Assembly: GCF_900187885.1 (NCBI RefSeq)
Contig: NZ_FYEK01000041.1
Span: forward strand, 1-39,922
Length of the DNA stretch: 39,922 nucleotides
DNA from: Thermoflexus hugenholtzii JAD2
GTDB lineage: Bacteria; Chloroflexota; Anaerolineae; Thermoflexales; Thermoflexaceae
Reading direction: 5' to 3'
This document shows, one piece after another, positions 1-7,405 of this stretch. The notes under the pieces are model-generated. The model did not search any database. It saw nothing but the letters and a program-made list of their open reading frames with translations, and was not told the origin of the DNA. The translations under genes and the position numbers were made by a program. Every line of letters starts with the position of its first letter. Position 1 is the first letter of the stretch.

Positions 1-210
1 TCGTTGCGCTGCCGCGGCGCCCGGCTCGAGAACCCCAACGGGGACGCCCTCCGCGCCGATCTGATGACGGTGGAGGGAAGTGTGTTCCTCAACCAGGGGT
101 TCCACGCCACCGGGGCGGTGCGGCTGCTGGGGGCCCGCATCGGGGGATCGTTGATCTGCCGCGGCGCCCGGCTCGAGAACCCCAACGGGGACGCCCTCCG
201 CGCCGAACGA
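1..210 (+). repeat. 147-bp (49-codon) tandem repeat within the membrane-protein gene
   Basis: The bases from position 1 recur from position 148, an offset of 147 bp (49 codons). The block from 10 to about 58 is essentially identical to the block from 157 to about 205. Between these cores the copies have diverged. The repeat is in frame and encodes one unit of the beta-helix-like domain, so it reflects internal duplication of the coding sequence and not a separate element. Confidence 0.75.
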
Positions 211-964
211 TCCACGGTGGAGGAGAGTGTATTCCTGGACGGATTAGAGTTGAACGGAGGCCTTAACTTTCAATACGCCCGGCTCGGGGTGATCGTGGAC
301 GATGAAGGCAGCTGGCCGCAGCGGGGCCAGCTCCGGATCGACGGCCTGGAATACGAAGGGTTCGCCGGCGATCGAACCCCGATGGATGCCCGGCGGCGCC
401 TCGAATGGCTCCGACGCCAGCTCCCGGACTTCCGGCCCCAGCCCTACGACCAGCTGGCCCAGGTCTTCCGCCGGATGGGCCTGGAAGCGGAGGCAGTCGA
501 GGTGCTGATCGCCAAGCAGGAGGATCTCATCCGCTATTGGGAAGCTGAGCCGGTGGAGCAAGCTTACCCGGCGGGTCTTGGGGATCACCATCGGCCACGG
601 CTATCGCTCGGGGCGGGCCCTCCTCTGGAGCCTGGCCTTCGTGATCATCGGCGCGCTGATCTTCGGATGGGCCGATGCCTCCAACCTGATGGCCCCCTCC
701 TCCCCGGAGATCCTGACGGATCCCCTCTATCGCGCCAGCGGGACGATCCCCCCCGACTATCCCCGGTTTCAGGCCCTCGCCTACAGCCTGGATGCCTTCC
801 TGCCCATCGTGGATCTCCATCAGGAGAGCTTCTGGCTTCCGGACGCCAGCAAGCCCTTCGGGGCCCTCGTCCGGCTCTACCTTTGGATCCACATCGCCGC
901 CGGCTGGCTCCTCTCCACGCTCTTCGTCAGCGGCGTCACCGGCCTGGTGCGGCGCCTGGAGTAG
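1..964 (+). pseudogene. Repeat-containing membrane protein, 5' truncated by window edge and frameshifted
   Basis: The reading frame enters from the left edge. The N-terminal part is built from a degenerate repeat (GARLENPNGDALRAE-like) that resembles the pentapeptide-like repeats of proteins often named membrane-associated oxidoreductase in actinobacteria; that name carries no proven enzymology. Next comes a helical segment (RRLEWLRRQ, YDQLAQVFRRMG, IAKQEDLIRY), then two hydrophobic stretches (ALLWSLAFVIIGALIFGW and IHIAAGWLLSTLFVSGVTGL) ending at a TAG at 962. The two halves lie in different frames. Reading shifts from frame 1 to frame 2 near 537, where CGC TAT TGG GAA would read CGC TAT GGG AAG if one T were removed. 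Conceptual translation across this point is smooth (RYGKLSRWSKLTRRVLGI), so this is either a recent one-base insertion or a sequencing error. Function unknown; a membrane-anchored beta-helix role is inference. Confidence 0.72.
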
Positions 965-1006
965 GGGCAACCCCCGGGCCGCCCTTTCGGATGCATCCAC
1001 GGTCTT

Positions 1007-1046
1007 GAAAAACCCGCCCGCCGGGCCTCGGGCGGCGGGGTCTTGT
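1007..1046. terminator. GC-rich hairpin after the membrane-protein gene
   Basis: An A-run and CCCGCCCGCC are followed by CCTC and GGGCGGCGGGG, then TCTTGT. The arms pair with small offsets, so the stem is imperfect. The flanking A- and T-rich bases suit a terminator usable from either side. It sits just before the tRNA promoter, and its 3' end slightly overlaps the -35 box. Confidence 0.4.
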
Positions 1047-1071
1047 GGGCCAGGCGAGCTCTTGCTATAAT
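1043..1071 (+). promoter_or_regulatory. Promoter for tRNA-Val
   Basis: TTGTGG at 1043-1048 and a perfect TATAAT at 1066-1071 are separated by 17 bp. The expected start, near 1078, is about 7 nt before the mature tRNA 5' end. This fits a housekeeping sigma-70 promoter. Confidence 0.75.
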
Positions 1072-1084
1072 CTCTTACAGGCGT

Positions 1085-1158
1085 GGGCGGTTAGCTCAGG
1101 TGGTGAGAGCGCCGTGTTGACAACGCGGAGGTCAGAGGTTCGAGTCCTCTACCGCCCA
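1085..1158 (+). tRNA. tRNA-Val (anticodon GAC)
   Basis: A 74-nt cloverleaf is visible. The acceptor stem is GGGCGGT with ACCGCCC, the D stem is GCTC/GAGC, and the anticodon stem is CCGTG/CGCGG (one T-G pair) with loop TTGACAA. The T stem is AGAGG/CCTCT with loop TTCGAGT, and the discriminator base is A. The anticodon at loop positions 34-36 is GAC, which reads GUC and GUU valine codons. CCA is not encoded, so it must be added after transcription. Confidence 0.95.
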
Positions 1159-1168
1159 TCCGCTGGGC

Positions 1169-1194
1169 GCCCGCCCCTTCAGGGGCGGGCCTTT
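1169..1194 (+). terminator. Intrinsic terminator after tRNA-Val
   Basis: GCCCGCCCC (1169-1177), loop TTCA and GGGGCGGGC (1182-1190) form a perfect 9-bp stem followed by a short CTTT. The T-run is weak, but the position 10 nt after the tRNA fits termination of the tRNA transcript before the thrS leader. Confidence 0.65.
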
Positions 1195-1224
1195 GCCTTC
1201 TCGAGGCGGGGAGGTCCCTGCGCC

Positions 1225-1495
1225 CCCGCCCGACAAACCCGAGGAAGGGGACACGTCCTTCCGATCGCGCCACGCCAGAGCGCGGGCCCCGCCGGCTGAG
1301 AGGGCCCGTCGTGGCGGCCGGGAGGATACCACCCCGGAGGGGCCGCCCCGATCCGGCGCGGCCGGGGTAGGGGCGGACGGCTGGCCCCCGTTAACGGGCC
1401 CGGAGGGCGGCCGCGCCGGGGCGCGGCCGAAATGGGGTGGAACCGCGGGAGGCCCGCGCCTCTCGTCCCGATGGGACGGGAGGCGCGTTTTGTTT
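1225..1495 (+). promoter_or_regulatory. T-box leader (tRNA-Thr-sensing) upstream of thrS
   Basis: The long structured leader has the T-box core GGGGTGGAACCGCGGG at 1434-1449. This is close to the consensus in which TGG(A/T)ACC pairs with the NCCA end of uncharged tRNA. It is followed by a strong terminator, and the downstream gene is thrS, so the ligand should be tRNA-Thr. A hairpin GGCCGCGCC/GGCGCGGCC around 1409-1428 fits stem III. Candidate specifier triplets are the two ACC (Thr) codons at 1328-1333. The 5' boundary and the stem I pairing are approximate because I could not fold the RNA. T-box regulation is mainly known from Firmicutes but has been reported in Chloroflexi. Confidence 0.85.
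1455..1495 (+). terminator. T-box attenuator terminator of thrS
   Basis: Arms 1455-1469 and 1473-1487 pair over 15 bp with a single G-T wobble and a three-base loop, and are followed by TTTTGTTT. The 5' arm overlaps the sequence that would pair with the T-box core in the antiterminator, so the two folds exclude each other. Confidence 0.88.
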
Positions 1496-1558
1496 CGAAG
1501 CCACCGGCCCGCCGCGCCGGCCGAGCTTCGCTCCGTGAAAAGAAAGGAGGAGGTTCCG

Positions 1559-3349
1559 ATGCCACAAAAGAAGATCGTGCCCTATCAGGACACATGGCTC
1601 TATCGCATCCGCCACTCCTGCGCCCACGTCATGGCCCAGGCGGTCCTGGAGATGTTCCCTGAGGGCAAGTTAGGGATCGGGCCGCCCATCGAGGACGGCT
1701 TTTACTATGACTTCGACCTGCCCCGCCCGTTGACGCCGGAGGACCTGGAGCGGATCGAGGCGCGGATGCGGGAGATCATCGCCGGGGACCATCCTTTCAT
1801 CCGCCGCGAGGTGACCCCGGAGGAGGCTCGCACGCTTTTCAAAGATCAGCCCTACAAGCTGGAGCTGATCGAGGACATCCTCCAGCGCGGCACGGATGAG
1901 TATGGCAACCCGCTCCCGCCCGGCCAGCGCCCGGTCCTCACCACCTACCGGCACGACACCTTCGAGGACCTGTGCCGGGGGCCCCACGTGGAGCGCACGG
2001 GCCAGATCCACCCGGGGGCCTTCAAGCTGCTCCACGTGGCCGGGGCCTACTGGCGGGGCGACGAGCGCCGGCCCATGCTCCAGCGCATCTACGGGACGGC
2101 CTGGGAGACGCCGGAGCAGCTGGAGCAGTATCTCTGGCGGCTGGAGGAGGCGAAAAAGCGCGACCACCGCCGCCTGGGCCGGGAGCTGGATCTCTTCTCC
2201 TTCCACGAGGTCGCCCCGGGCGCCCCCTTCTGGCACCCGAAGGGGATGGTGATCTTCCGCGAGCTGGAGCGCCTCTGGCGGGAGGAGCACGACCGCCGGG
2301 GCTACCAGGAGATCTCCACCCCCATCCTGGTCCACCGCAAGCTCTGGGAGCAGTCCGGCCACTGGGAGCACTACAAGGAGAACATGTTCCTGCTGGAGGT
2401 GGAGGGGCAGGAGTTCTCCCTCAAGCCCATGAATTGCCCGGAGTCCACGATCATCTATCGTTCCCGCCTGCGCTCCTACCGGGACCTGCCGCTGCGGCTG
2501 AACGAGATCGGGCGGCTGCACCGCTTCGAGCGCTCGGGGACCCTCCACGGGATGCTGCGGGTGCGGCAGATCACCATGGACGACGCCCACATCTACTGCC
2601 GGCCCGATCAGATCCTGGAGGAGATCGACGGCGTCCTGGACCTGATCTACAGCTTCTACAGCATCTTCGACTTCGAGCCGGAGTTCTTCCTGAGCACGAA
2701 GCCCCCCAAGGCCATGGGGGATCCGAAGCTGTGGGAGATCGCCGAGGAGGCCCTGCGCCAGGCCCTGGAGCGCCGGGGCATCGAATACGGCCTGAAGGAA
2801 GGCGAGGGCGCCTTCTACGGGCCCAAGATCGACGTCCAGGTGAAGGACGCCATCGGCCGCGACTGGCAGCTGGCCACGGTGCAGCTGGACTTCCAGATGC
2901 CGGAGCGGTTCGGGCTGGAGTATATGGATCGGGACGGGACGCCCAAGCGGCCGGTGATGATCCATCGGGCCATCTTCGGCTCCTTCGAGCGCTTCATCGG
3001 CATCCTCACCGAGCACTACGCCGGCGCCTTCCCGGTCTGGCTGGCCCCGGTCCAGGTCGTGGTCATCCCCATCACCGACCGCCACGTCCCTTACGCCCAG
3101 GAGGTGGGGGCGAAGCTGCGGGCGGCCGGCCTGCGGGTCGAGGTGGACGACGGGAGCGAGCGGATGCAGGCCAAGATCCGCGACGCCCAGCTCCAGAAGG
3201 TCCCCTACATGCTGATCGTGGGGGATCGGGAGCAGGCGGCGGGCACGGTGGCCGTGCGCCTGCGGACCGGGGAGGATCTGGGGGCGATGAGCCTGGAGGC
3301 CTTCCTGGGCCGGGCCATGGAGGCCATCCGCAGCCGGCGCGGGCTGTGA
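1559..3349 (+). CDS. thrS: Threonyl-tRNA synthetase lacking the TGS domain
   Basis: This 596-aa protein charges tRNA-Thr with threonine. The ATG at 1559 has a strong site (AAAGGAGGAGG) just upstream. The frame stays open to 1193, but that stretch is the T-box and its terminator, so the upstream start is rejected. The protein opens almost directly with the editing domain (HSCAHVMA, the HxxxH metal/editing motif). It therefore lacks the roughly 60-residue N-terminal TGS domain of the 642-aa E. coli enzyme. Class II motif 2 lies around RLHRFERSGTLHGMLRVRQI, motif 3 around MIHRAIFGSFERFIGIL, and the zinc-site Cys is in MNCPES. The anticodon-binding domain closes the protein (VWLAPVQVVVIPI onward). 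dgt follows after 22 bp, so they are probably cotranscribed and controlled by the T-box. Confidence 0.96.
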   Translation: MPQKKIVPYQDTWLYRIRHSCAHVMAQAVLEMFPEGKLGIGPPIEDGFYYDFDLPRPLTPEDLERIEARMREIIAGDHPFIRREVTPEEARTLFKDQPYKLELIEDILQRGTDEYGNPLPPGQRPVLTTYRHDTFEDLCRGPHVERTGQIHPGAFKLLHVAGAYWRGDERRPMLQRIYGTAWETPEQLEQYLWRLEEAKKRDHRRLGRELDLFSFHEVAPGAPFWHPKGMVIFRELERLWREEHDRRGYQEISTPILVHRKLWEQSGHWEHYKENMFLLEVEGQEFSLKPMNCPESTIIYRSRLRSYRDLPLRLNEIGRLHRFERSGTLHGMLRVRQITMDDAHIYCRPDQILEEIDGVLDLIYSFYSIFDFEPEFFLSTKPPKAMGDPKLWEIAEEALRQALERRGIEYGLKEGEGAFYGPKIDVQVKDAIGRDWQLATVQLDFQMPERFGLEYMDRDGTPKRPVMIHRAIFGSFERFIGILTEHYAGAFPVWLAPVQVVVIPITDRHVPYAQEVGAKLRAAGLRVEVDDGSERMQAKIRDAQLQKVPYMLIVGDREQAAGTVAVRLRTGEDLGAMSLEAFLGRAMEAIRSRRGL

Positions 3350-3371
3350 GCGCTCGGAGAGGGTTGCAGCG

Positions 3372-4523
3372 ATGCGCACCCGAGAGGAGCTCGAGGCCAT
3401 CGAGGATCAGATCCTCGCCCCTTATGGCCAACGCAGCCGGCTCAGCCGGGGCCGTCGCTACCCGGAGCCCGAGCACGCCTACCGCACCGCCTTCCAGCGG
3501 GACCGCGACCGCATCCTCCACACCACCGCCTTCCGCCGGTTGAAGCACAAAACCCAGGTCTTCATCGTCACCGAAGGCGACTACTACCGCACCCGCCTCA
3601 CCCACACCCTGGAGGTGGCCCAGATCGGCCGCACCATCGCCCGGGCCCTGGGGGTCAACGAGGACCTGGTGGAAGCCATCTGTCTGGCCCACGATCTGGG
3701 CCACCCGCCCTTCGGCCACGCCGGGGAGCAAGCCCTGGACCGCCTGATGCGGGAACATGGGGGCTTCGAGCACAACGCCCAGTCCTACCGCATCGTGACC
3801 CATCTCGAACGGCGCTACCCTGAGTTCCGCGGCCTGAACCTCACCTACGAGGTGCTGGAGGGGCTGGTCAAGCACGAGACGGAATACGACCATCCCATGA
3901 TCCGCGACTTCGAGCCCCACCGCCGCCCCACCCTGGAGGGCCAGATCGCCAACGTCGCCGACGAGCTGGCCTACACCGCCCACGACCTGGACGACGGGCT
4001 GCGGGCGGCGTTGATCCGACCGGAGGACCTGGAGGGCCTGGCCCTCTGGGAGGAGCTCCAGCGCTCCATCGGCTGGGATGGCCGGGGGTTCAGCGACCTG
4101 ATCCGTTATCGATTGGTGCGCCGCCTCATCGGCCGGATGGTCACCGACGTGATCACCGCCACCGACCAGCGCCTGCAGGTCGTTCAACCCCGTTCCCCGG
4201 ACGAGGTCCGCGATCACCCGCATCCCCTCGTCGGCTTCTCCGAGGAGATGGCCGCGAAGGTCCGGGAGCTCAAGGCGTTCCTCTACCGTCGCCTCTACCG
4301 GCATCCCCACTTGGTGCGCATGCAGGCCAAAGCGGAGCGGATCCTCGAAGCCCTCTTCCGGGCGTATATCCAGGAGCCCGAACAGCTCCCCTACTGGGTC
4401 CAGGAGCGCATCCGGGAGGAAGGGGACCTGCACCGCGTGGTCTGCGACTACATCGCCGGGATGACGGACCGCTTCGCCCTGGAGGAATACCGCCGCCTGT
4501 ATGAGGTGACGGATGTGCTGTAA
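3372..4523 (+). CDS. dgt: dGTP triphosphohydrolase-like HD-domain protein
   Basis: This 383-aa protein of the Dgt family hydrolyses dNTPs to deoxynucleosides and triphosphate. The HD-type metal site is visible as HTLEVAQIG (first His) and AHDLGHPPFGHAGE (His-Asp pair plus further His), and the family's N-terminal RDRDRILHTTAFRRLKHKTQVF is present. Length matches the shorter bacterial Dgt-like group (about 340-450 aa), so substrate range may be wider than dGTP. It lies 22 bp after thrS and overlaps the next start by 11 bp, which suggests translational coupling. Confidence 0.93.
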   Translation: MRTREELEAIEDQILAPYGQRSRLSRGRRYPEPEHAYRTAFQRDRDRILHTTAFRRLKHKTQVFIVTEGDYYRTRLTHTLEVAQIGRTIARALGVNEDLVEAICLAHDLGHPPFGHAGEQALDRLMREHGGFEHNAQSYRIVTHLERRYPEFRGLNLTYEVLEGLVKHETEYDHPMIRDFEPHRRPTLEGQIANVADELAYTAHDLDDGLRAALIRPEDLEGLALWEELQRSIGWDGRGFSDLIRYRLVRRLIGRMVTDVITATDQRLQVVQPRSPDEVRDHPHPLVGFSEEMAAKVRELKAFLYRRLYRHPHLVRMQAKAERILEALFRAYIQEPEQLPYWVQERIREEGDLHRVVCDYIAGMTDRFALEEYRRLYEVTDVL

Positions 4524-5859
4524 CCGGCAGGGCCGTGCCGGCTTCCTTCTCGCCCTTCTCCTGCTGGCTGCCGCGCCGCCGGATCCCCGGTTCGGGGTGG
4601 TGGAGTCGCCGGAGGCGCCGGAGCGGGCCGCGGAGCTGGGCGTCGCCTGGACCCGGGTGCGCTTCGCCTGGAACGAGATCCAGCCGGGGGGCCCGCAGGA
4701 CTGGAACCCGCCGTGGCCGGCGGAGCGCCTGGAGGCGGAGCATCGGGCCGGACGGGAGATCGCCGCCCTGGTGCTGGGGACCCCCCGGTGGGCCCAGGCC
4801 GACCCGAAGGTCCCCGGCGTTCCGAGAGGCCTCTACGAGGAGGAGAGCCGCCCGGAGAACCTGTGGGCCGCTTTCCTCCGCCGTCTGGCCACCACGTATC
4901 CCTACATCCGCACCTGGATCATCTGGAACGAGCCGGACATCTGGGATCCCGCTTATCCCGGCTACACCTGGGGCGGCAGCGAGGCGGACTTCGTCCGTCT
5001 GGTGCGGGTGGCCTATCGCACCCTCAAGGGGCTGAACCGGGAGAACCGGGTGCTGCTCGGCGCCTTCACCTACTGGTGGGACGCGGTCTACGGCCGCCGG
5101 CCTTACTTCGAGCGGTTCCTGGAGGCCCTGGCTCAGGATCCGGAGGCGCCCCGCTACAACCGGTATTTCGATGGGCTGTGCGTGAACCTTTACTTCAACC
5201 CAGACAGCATCTACGAGCTGATCCGCTGGCATCACGAGCGGATGCAGGCCCACGGCTTCGACAAGCCCATCTGGCTCACTGAGACCAACGCCGCGCCCTC
5301 GGAGGACCCGACGTGGCCGGTGCCCCGCCCGATGTTCCGGGTCACTTTGGAGGAGCAGGCCGCCTTCATCGGCCAGGCCGTCGCCCTGGCCTTCGCCGCC
5401 GGGGCCGAACGGGTGGCGGTCTACAAGCTGATCGACAACCCCACGGATCACTTCGCCAACCCCGAGCCCTTCGGGCTGGTCCGGGAGGACGGCACGCCCC
5501 GGCCCGCCTTCCAGGCTTACCACGTGGCCATCCGCCTCCTGGGCCAGCTCCGGGATGCGGCGCGGGTCCGCCACGACACGGTGGCCGTGGTGGAGGCGAA
5601 GCGGGCCGACGCCTGGGTCCGCGTCGCCTGGTCTCGCGTCCCTGCTTCCCAAACGGTGACCCTGGCGCGGCGGGGGAGCCTCCGCCTGGCCGTCGACGGC
5701 CTGGGGCGCCCGGTTCCGTTGGAGCGGCTCCCGACGGGCTACCGGGTCCTCCTGCCGGGAGCCCGATGCGCCCAGCGCCTGGGAGGCACCTGTATGATCG
5801 GCGGGATGCCCGTTTACATCGTGGAGTCCACCCCGCCCTCTGCTCGCTTACCTCGCTGA
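4513..5859 (+). CDS. Exported glycoside hydrolase-like protein (clan GH-A fold)
   Basis: This 448-aa protein begins with a positively charged end and a hydrophobic segment (FLLALLLLAAAPP), a probable signal peptide. The body looks like a (beta/alpha)8 glycosidase of clan GH-A, near GH39/GH5. The acid/base candidate is Glu140 in IIWNEPDIWD and the nucleophile candidate is Glu257 in IWLTETNAAP, both at strand ends as expected. A C-terminal beta-rich segment of about 90 residues follows. The substrate cannot be told from sequence. The start overlaps the end of dgt, and GAGGTGACGG serves as ribosome site. It is convergent with the next gene, with only 14 bp between stop codons. Confidence 0.72.
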   Translation: MCCNRQGRAGFLLALLLLAAAPPDPRFGVVESPEAPERAAELGVAWTRVRFAWNEIQPGGPQDWNPPWPAERLEAEHRAGREIAALVLGTPRWAQADPKVPGVPRGLYEEESRPENLWAAFLRRLATTYPYIRTWIIWNEPDIWDPAYPGYTWGGSEADFVRLVRVAYRTLKGLNRENRVLLGAFTYWWDAVYGRRPYFERFLEALAQDPEAPRYNRYFDGLCVNLYFNPDSIYELIRWHHERMQAHGFDKPIWLTETNAAPSEDPTWPVPRPMFRVTLEEQAAFIGQAVALAFAAGAERVAVYKLIDNPTDHFANPEPFGLVREDGTPRPAFQAYHVAIRLLGQLRDAARVRHDTVAVVEAKRADAWVRVAWSRVPASQTVTLARRGSLRLAVDGLGRPVPLERLPTGYRVLLPGARCAQRLGGTCMIGGMPVYIVESTPPSARLPR

Positions 5860-5873
5860 GATGGATTACCCCT

Positions 5874-7311
5874 TCATCGGGCGGACGTCGGTGGGGACCA
5901 CACATCCAGGTAGCTCCCCCAATCGAGATGGCCATAGTATCCGAACCAATCCCCACGGGGATCCAGCGCCTCCAGGACCCCGCACGGAGTTCCGCCCGCT
6001 GCGGGGATCGCCCACAGCGAGGATCGATCCCAGCGATCCAGGCGGACGAACAGGATCCACTCGCCGGCCCAGCGGGGATATTCGTCCCGATAAGCCGGGT
6101 CCTCGGTCAGCTGCCGCCAATGGGGCTCGTCGGCGACGTCCACCACAAACAGGCGCCGCTGGAGCAGAGCCTGGCGGGCGTCCTCGCCGCCCACCAGATC
6201 CCCCCGGTCCGGCATGGCCACGAACGCGATCCGCGTTCCATCCGTCGACCAAGCAGGGGAGGAGACGGCGAGGAGCGGGGGGGAGAGCGCCTGGCCCTCC
6301 CCGGTGCGGGCGGAGAGCAGGTGGAGCCGCTTGTTGGTCCACGCGCCCCGATATCCTCCCACCACCACCGCAATGCGATCCCCACCCGTGGGCGAGGGCG
6401 CGAGGAAATCCTCATAAGCCAGCATGGGTTCCACCGTCAGCGACCGGGAGGGGCCCCCTCGCGTCGGGAGGAGACGCAGGGGAACTCCATCTGCGAGGAT
6501 GGATGCGGAGAACATGGGGTCCACCCAATAGAGCAGGGCCTGGCCGTCGGGCGCCCATCCGGCCAGGAGGAGGCCATAGGCGGAAGGACGACCGGCGTGG
6601 AGGAGCTCCTGAGGAGGCCCTCCCTCGGCCCGGACGCGGCCCAGGAACGCGTAACGCGCCCCGGGCTGTCCGGTGTAGAGATCCTTTTCCCCCTCCAGGA
6701 ACCTCAGCCCCGAATAGGCGATCCAGCGGCCGTCCGGGCTCCAGGCGATCCGATCCACCCCGGTTCCCGCGGGGAGCAACGTGCGCGGCGTCCCCCCGGG
6801 GGAGAGCCCCATCAGGGCCCCGTCCGCCGTCCGCACGGCCAGCCGATCCTCCTTCGGGGACCAGCGGAAATCGGTGCCGGGAAGGCGCTGGATCAGGCGT
6901 CCCTGCGCGTCGAAGATCTGGATCTCGGCTTCCTGCGCCAGAGCAGCCAGCGACCGGAGGGGGACCAGCGGGGCATGCGTATCCCGCCGCCGGCGGTCAA
7001 CCGGAGGGGAGCACCCTCCGGGAGCTCCCGGACCCATAGATCCCCACCCTGAATGAAGGCGAGCCGGCCGGCCCCTCGGTCCCCCGACAGGCCCATCCCG
7101 CCGGTAAGGAGGGCGGGGTCGGGGTGGACGTTGCCGTCGGGGTAGGCGCTCGATGCCGTTGCAGCTCAAGCTCCGGCGAAGCCACCGCCGCCGGCGTGTG
7201 TGGAACGCTTGGGGAAGGAGAAGGGGAAGGCGGAGGCGTCTCCGCCCTCCCCCGGCAGGCCCAGGTGATCAGGGCCACCAGCAGGATGAAAAAGCCCCGC
7301 TTCGCCCACAT
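5874..7311 (-). pseudogene. Beta-propeller (TolB/WD40-like) lipoprotein gene with two frameshifts
   Basis: The ATG at 7311 follows GAGAGGAGGATCTCG. The N-terminus is MWAKRGFFILLVALITWAC, a lipoprotein-like signal with a weak lipobox, then a Pro/Thr/Ser linker (SPSPSPSVPHTP, APTPTATSTPTPP). Propeller repeats follow with SPDGRWIAYSG-type blades and end at 5874. No single frame covers the gene. Reading moves from the linker frame to the next frame near 7096 (SLPAG to MGLSGDRGAGRLAFIQ), then again near 6935 (GRWLLWR to QEAEIQIFDAQG). Each step is explained by one missing base. Either the gene is decaying or these are sequence errors. The gene sits 94 bp downstream of a related lipoprotein gene and was probably cotranscribed. 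Ligand unknown. Confidence 0.75.
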
Positions 7312-7405
7312 CGAGATCCTCCTCTCATCGTTCAACCCATCGACTCCCTTCCTGGCCGCCCGGCATTCGAAGCGTGCCATCACCTCGAGGCGCCACGCGC
7401 CCCCA

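Noticed and set aside
1193..1558. 122-codon N-terminal extension of thrS
   Set aside because: It is the T-box leader and terminator. The sequence is GC-rich noise with no TGS similarity, and a strong ribosome site precedes ATG 1559.
1670..3400. 576-codon open frame antisense to thrS
   Set aside because: Shadow of a high-GC coding sequence; no ribosome site and no recognisable domain.
6930..7100. Programmed frameshifting in the lipoprotein gene
   Set aside because: Two shifts are needed, no slippery heptamer or stimulating structure is evident, and the sites are ordinary GC-rich sequence. Mutation or sequence error is simpler.
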